From assembly GCA_030669775.1 (NCBI GenBank), contig DAOVCZ010000049.1, forward strand, positions 1 through 10,315: a DNA stretch of 10,315 nt, in the 5' to 3' direction. The stretch comes from Chloroflexota bacterium. Lineage in GTDB: Bacteria > Chloroflexota > Anaerolineae > Anaerolineales > UBA4823. The notes beneath the pieces were generated by a model. That model saw only the letters and a list, made by a program, of their open reading frames with translations. It had not been told where the DNA came from and ran no database searches. Made by a program: the position numbers and the translations under genes. Below are positions 8,062 through 10,315 of this stretch, in pieces. Every line of letters begins with the position of its first letter. Within the stretch, counting starts at the first letter, position 1.

Positions 8062-9021
8062 ATGACACGCTTTATCTTACGACGCTTGGGCTTCCTTACC
8101 CTCACAGTTTTGCTCACCTCCCTTTTAGTATTCCTGGTCACACAGTGGCTGCCTGGGGATGTGTGCCGCATCATCTTGGGACGAGAAGCGGGTCAGGGAG
8201 CGATTGAAACTTGCCGCCTGGAGTTGGGCCTGGACCAGCCTCTACCGATCCAATACCTGAACTGGTTAGGAGATTTCTTGACTGGCGATTGGGGCATATC
8301 TTTCAGCACAAATTTACCCATCTATCCAATCGTCATGGATCGCATGGGGAATTCGCTCATGCTTGCCCTGGTTGCGCTCTTGATCTCTGTTCCCCTGGGT
8401 GTTGCACTGGGGATCATAGCTGGCCTGAACGAGAATAAACCCATCGATAGCACGATCAACGTGGGCTCATTATCTGTGGTGGGTTTACCTGAATTCGTCA
8501 CCGGACTGGTGCTGATCCAGGTATTTTCATTCGGGCTGCGAGACTTGGGATTGCCCTATTTCCCTGCCAATTCTTCTATCCCCCCAGATGCCAATTTCCT
8601 TGAAGCGCTACCAATGTTGATCTTGCCAGCTTTGACAGCAATGCTGGTTCTGCTGGCATATATCGCCCGGCTCACCCGCAGCGGAGTCATAGAAGAACTG
8701 AAACAACCTTATGTTCGCACCGCGGATCTAAAAGGTTTACCGCGCCGCACAGTGATCGTCAAGCATGTCCTGCGCAATGCCCTGCTGCCAACCATCACAA
8801 TCATCGCTATCAGCACCGGCTGGTTGATCAGCGGATTGGTCGTGATTGAAAACGTCTTCAACTATCCGGGATTGGGTCGATTGATGATTTTCGCCATCGA
8901 TCGCCGGGATCTTCCCCTGCTGCAGGCAGTCACCATGGTCACCGTGCTGGGATTTGCCCTGGCAAACCTGGGAGCGGATTTGCTTTATGGCTTATTGAAT
9001 CCGAGGATTCGTTTAGAATAA
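8062..9021 (+). CDS. ABC importer inner-membrane permease, DppB/OppB type
   Basis: This 319-residue protein is the second channel subunit. It opens with the family's RFILRRLGFLTLTVLLTSLL (3-22, segment 1), then the external LPGD motif (30-33), the LGLDQPLPIQYLNWLGDFLTGDWG stretch (55-78) and about five more segments (97-121, 133-157, 181-205, 247-267, 286-312). The cytoplasmic coupling loop runs from YVRTADLKGLPRRTVIVKHV (217-236) to LRNALLP (237-243), the DppB version of the EAA loop. It starts 5 nt after the ATPase stop codon without a Shine-Dalgarno, so translation is probably coupled to the ATPase gene. In most dpp/opp operons the B permease is the first membrane gene; here it comes last. 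Length and motifs are normal. Confidence 0.93.
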   Translation: MTRFILRRLGFLTLTVLLTSLLVFLVTQWLPGDVCRIILGREAGQGAIETCRLELGLDQPLPIQYLNWLGDFLTGDWGISFSTNLPIYPIVMDRMGNSLMLALVALLISVPLGVALGIIAGLNENKPIDSTINVGSLSVVGLPEFVTGLVLIQVFSFGLRDLGLPYFPANSSIPPDANFLEALPMLILPALTAMLVLLAYIARLTRSGVIEELKQPYVRTADLKGLPRRTVIVKHVLRNALLPTITIIAISTGWLISGLVVIENVFNYPGLGRLMIFAIDRRDLPLLQAVTMVTVLGFALANLGADLLYGLLNPRIRLE

Positions 9022-9037
9022 CCGATTAAGAAATCAA

Positions 9038-9658
9038 ATGCTACCTTTATCCTATCTACAACTCGCTGATTACCGCCGCCAGGTGTTCGAAATGTATGCC
9101 CGGGTCCGAAGGTCACACGGAAATCCTGAAGCTGGGTGGCAGCGATTTCGCGCTGATCAAGATAACTTATTCAAAACCCATCCACAAACTGCGCTTACCC
9201 CAGAACAGGTTGAGGTTTTTTCCCCCCTGCGTTACTACCCTTATGACCCGGCTTATCGGTTCACTCTGCCAATCGAGCCCTTGAGAATCAAGGATGCTAT
9301 TCAAATTAATTTGCAGGAGGATGGCCCAACTCGTCTGCTGCCATTCGGGCGGATTTCATGCAGAATAACCGGCCAGGATGTCTCCCTGACTTTATTCTGG
9401 ATCATTGGTTACGGAGGAGGTATATTTCTTCCTTTTCAGGATTTGACCAGCCTCAATGAGGCATACGCTGGTGGACGCTACCTGCTGGATACGATCAAGG
9501 GTGCTGATTTAGGCTGGGAGGCAGATCGGCTGGTGATCGATTTCAACTTTGCCTACAACCCTTCTTGTGCTTACAGTGCCCGCTGGCATTGTCCCTTACC
9601 TCCGCCAGAGAACCAGTTACCCGTACCTATCCGTGCTGGAGAATTACGTTACCCTTGA
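9038..9658 (+). CDS. DUF1684 family protein of unknown function
   Basis: This 206-residue protein without a signal peptide or clear membrane segment is recognisable as DUF1684 by its C-terminal block: YAGGRYLLDT (143-152), LVIDFNFAYNPSCAYSARWHC (165-185) and PLPPPENQLPVPIRAGE (186-202). The N-terminal part has the family's YRRQVFEMY...WQRFRADQDNLFKTHP pattern (12-49). Conserved Asp168, Asn170, Asn174, Cys177 and Cys185 could form a binding or catalytic site, but no function is established to my knowledge. It starts 16 nt after the dppB-type stop codon with no Shine-Dalgarno and so is probably the last gene of the ABC operon. A valS promoter begins 18 nt after its stop; no terminator is seen between them. 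Confidence 0.85.
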   Translation: MLPLSYLQLADYRRQVFEMYARVRRSHGNPEAGWQRFRADQDNLFKTHPQTALTPEQVEVFSPLRYYPYDPAYRFTLPIEPLRIKDAIQINLQEDGPTRLLPFGRISCRITGQDVSLTLFWIIGYGGGIFLPFQDLTSLNEAYAGGRYLLDTIKGADLGWEADRLVIDFNFAYNPSCAYSARWHCPLPPPENQLPVPIRAGELRYP

Positions 9659-9676
9659 ATTTGAGAATGTCTTTGG

Positions 9677-9705
9677 TTGACGCGCATATTCAAAATGGGT
9701 ATAAT
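9677..9705 (+). promoter_or_regulatory. Sigma-70 type promoter of the valS T-box leader
   Basis: TTGACG (9677-9682) and a perfect TATAAT (9700-9705) are separated by an ideal 17 bp, the best promoter in the window. Transcription should start about 9711-9713, leaving about 14 nt before T-box Stem I. A second TATAAT at 9720-9725 has no -35, and its transcripts would lack the base of Stem I. Confidence 0.85.
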
Positions 9706-9711
9706 CTTCAC

Positions 9712-10052
9712 ATAATCTATATAATGACAACTCTCTCTGGGAGGAGTAGGTGCTGAAGGCGCTGACAGAGAAGGTGTGGCCGTAGGCTGAGAGCCCCCGC
9801 AGACGCCTCGCCCCGAATGTCGCCCGGAGATTCTGTCGAAGAAATCAGTTTTTTCAAGATTCACGGCTGATTGAGCTGAGAGTAGAACGGCACGGGCAGC
9901 CCGTTACAGCGAAGCCCCGTCCTTGGTCAGACGGACCTAGGGCCCGATGTTGGTCGGGGTGATGAGTGCACCGGTCAGGAATGTCCGGTGAATAGAGGTG
10001 GTACCGCGGAAGTGTGCCCTTTCGTCCTCGTAGTGGATGAAAGGGGTTTTTT
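9712..10052 (+). promoter_or_regulatory. T-box riboswitch (tRNA-Val sensing) controlling valS
   Basis: This is a complete transcriptional T-box leader. Stem I begins with GACA/TGTC (9726-9729, 9834-9837) and CTCTGGG/CCCGGAG (9735-9741, 9823-9829). Above lies the specifier loop, with AGTA on the 5' side and GAAT-GTC-G on the 3' side; the specifier codon is GUC (9819-9821), valine. AGAGA (9767-9771) fits the distal bulge and GGCTGAGA the apical loop. An AT-rich hairpin follows (9838-9844/9849-9855), then AGTAGAAC (9881-9888, S-turn like) and Stem III CACCGG/CCGGTG (9969-9974, 9985-9990). The T-box bulge TGGTACC (9999-10005) is flanked by GAGG/CCTC (9995-9998, 10026-10029) and GCG/CGT (10006-10008, 10023-10025), forming the antiterminator. 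Its UGGU would pair with an ACCA tRNA end. Uncharged tRNA-Val should favour read-through into valS. The exact 5' end is approximate. Confidence 0.95.
10017..10052 (+). terminator. T-box regulated intrinsic terminator
   Basis: CCCTTTCGTCC (10017-10027) pairs with GGATGAAAGGG (10035-10045): eleven pairs, one of them G-U, around a 7-nt loop, followed after one G by six T (10047-10052). Its 5' arm shares bases 10023-10027 with the 3' side of the antiterminator, so the two structures exclude each other. Confidence 0.95.
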
Positions 10053-10099
10053 GTTTAATGTCGATAACAAATTATCGGTACTTCTTTATCACCCAGTAT

Positions 10100-10104
10100 G
10101 GAGG
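10100..10104 (+). promoter_or_regulatory. Ribosome binding site deciding the valS start
   Basis: GGAGG ends 5 nt before the GTG at 10110. An in-frame ATG at 10098-10100 overlaps this site and has no Shine-Dalgarno of its own, so the GTG is the better start. Confidence 0.65.
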
Positions 10105-10109
10105 TCAGC

Positions 10110-10315
10110 GTGTCTTTACCCAAACATTACAATCCAAGTGAGGCAGAACCCAGACTGCAAGCGCTTTGGGAAAAAGAGGGTGTTTACTATTACGATCCCA
10201 ACGATAGGCGATCGGTCTATTCAATTGACACGCCACCTCCCACGGTCTCTGGGAATCTCCATTTGGGTCACACTTATTCATACACCCACACAGATGTCTT
10301 CGCCCGTTTCCACCG
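10110..10315 (+). CDS. valS: Valyl-tRNA synthetase, N-terminal part (runs off the window)
   Basis: The first 68 codons of valyl-tRNA synthetase are present; the rest lies beyond the right edge. The enzyme charges tRNA-Val with valine in the cytoplasm. Visible landmarks are KHYNPSEAEPRLQALWEKEG (5-24), typical of the ValRS N-terminus, and the class I catalytic block SIDTPPPTVSGNLHLGHTYS (38-57) with HLGH (51-54) as the HIGH ATP-binding motif. The PPPTVSG...SYTHTD form differs from the PPPNVTGSLHMGH of the E. coli type and resembles a second ValRS subtype I recall from Rickettsiales and other lineages. The Val identity is supported independently by the GUC specifier of the T-box leader. GTG at 10110 is preferred; ATG at 10098 would add four residues (MEVS). 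Confidence 0.93.
   Translation, partial: MSLPKHYNPSEAEPRLQALWEKEGVYYYDPNDRRSVYSIDTPPPTVSGNLHLGHTYSYTHTDVFARFH

Noticed and set aside
9565..9756. Possible leader peptide or small gene across the valS promoter
   Set aside because: The open frame crosses the DUF1684 end, the promoter and the T-box base. The T-box explains the regulation, and no Val-rich leader peptide is present.

Overview
The window looks like an ordinary bacterial chromosome segment, most likely from a Chloroflexota (Anaerolineae-like) organism. This rests on moderate GC, standalone LON-domain and DUF1684 genes, a fused dipeptide-type ABC ATPase, a T-box in front of valS, and several genes without a Shine-Dalgarno. The lineage is an inference from gene style. 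I see no mobile element, CRISPR array, rRNA or tRNA gene.

Left part (2-2458, minus strand): a 12-segment MFS permease and, upstream of it, an M24 (Xaa-Pro type) metallopeptidase with all metal ligands intact. A 147-bp divergent promoter region separates the peptidase from a plus-strand gene for a standalone LON substrate-binding-domain protein (2606-3259). That gene appears to be read from a nearly leaderless mRNA.

Central part (3483-9658, plus strand): a compact operon for a peptide/nickel/opine-class ABC importer. The order is lipoprotein binding protein, DppC-type permease, fused DppD-DppF ATPase, DppB-type permease, then a DUF1684 gene. The order A-C-(DF)-B differs from the textbook A-B-C-D-F. 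An 8-bp inverted repeat lies before the operon. A hairpin fills the gap between the binding-protein gene and the TTG start of the first permease. Only the binding-protein gene has a strong ribosome binding site, so the operon seems arranged to make much more binding protein than membrane complex.

Right part (9677-10315): a good sigma-70 promoter drives a complete T-box riboswitch. It has a GUC (valine) specifier, a UGGU T-box bulge that would pair with an ACCA tRNA end, and mutually exclusive antiterminator and terminator helices. It precedes the 5' end of valS, which runs off the window.

Together the peptidase and the importer suggest peptide scavenging: uptake of short peptides or related compounds and cytoplasmic trimming. 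The link is only one of proximity. The most interesting parts are regulatory (the T-box details, the start-abutting hairpin, the operator-like repeat, the leaderless start) rather than a wholly new system.
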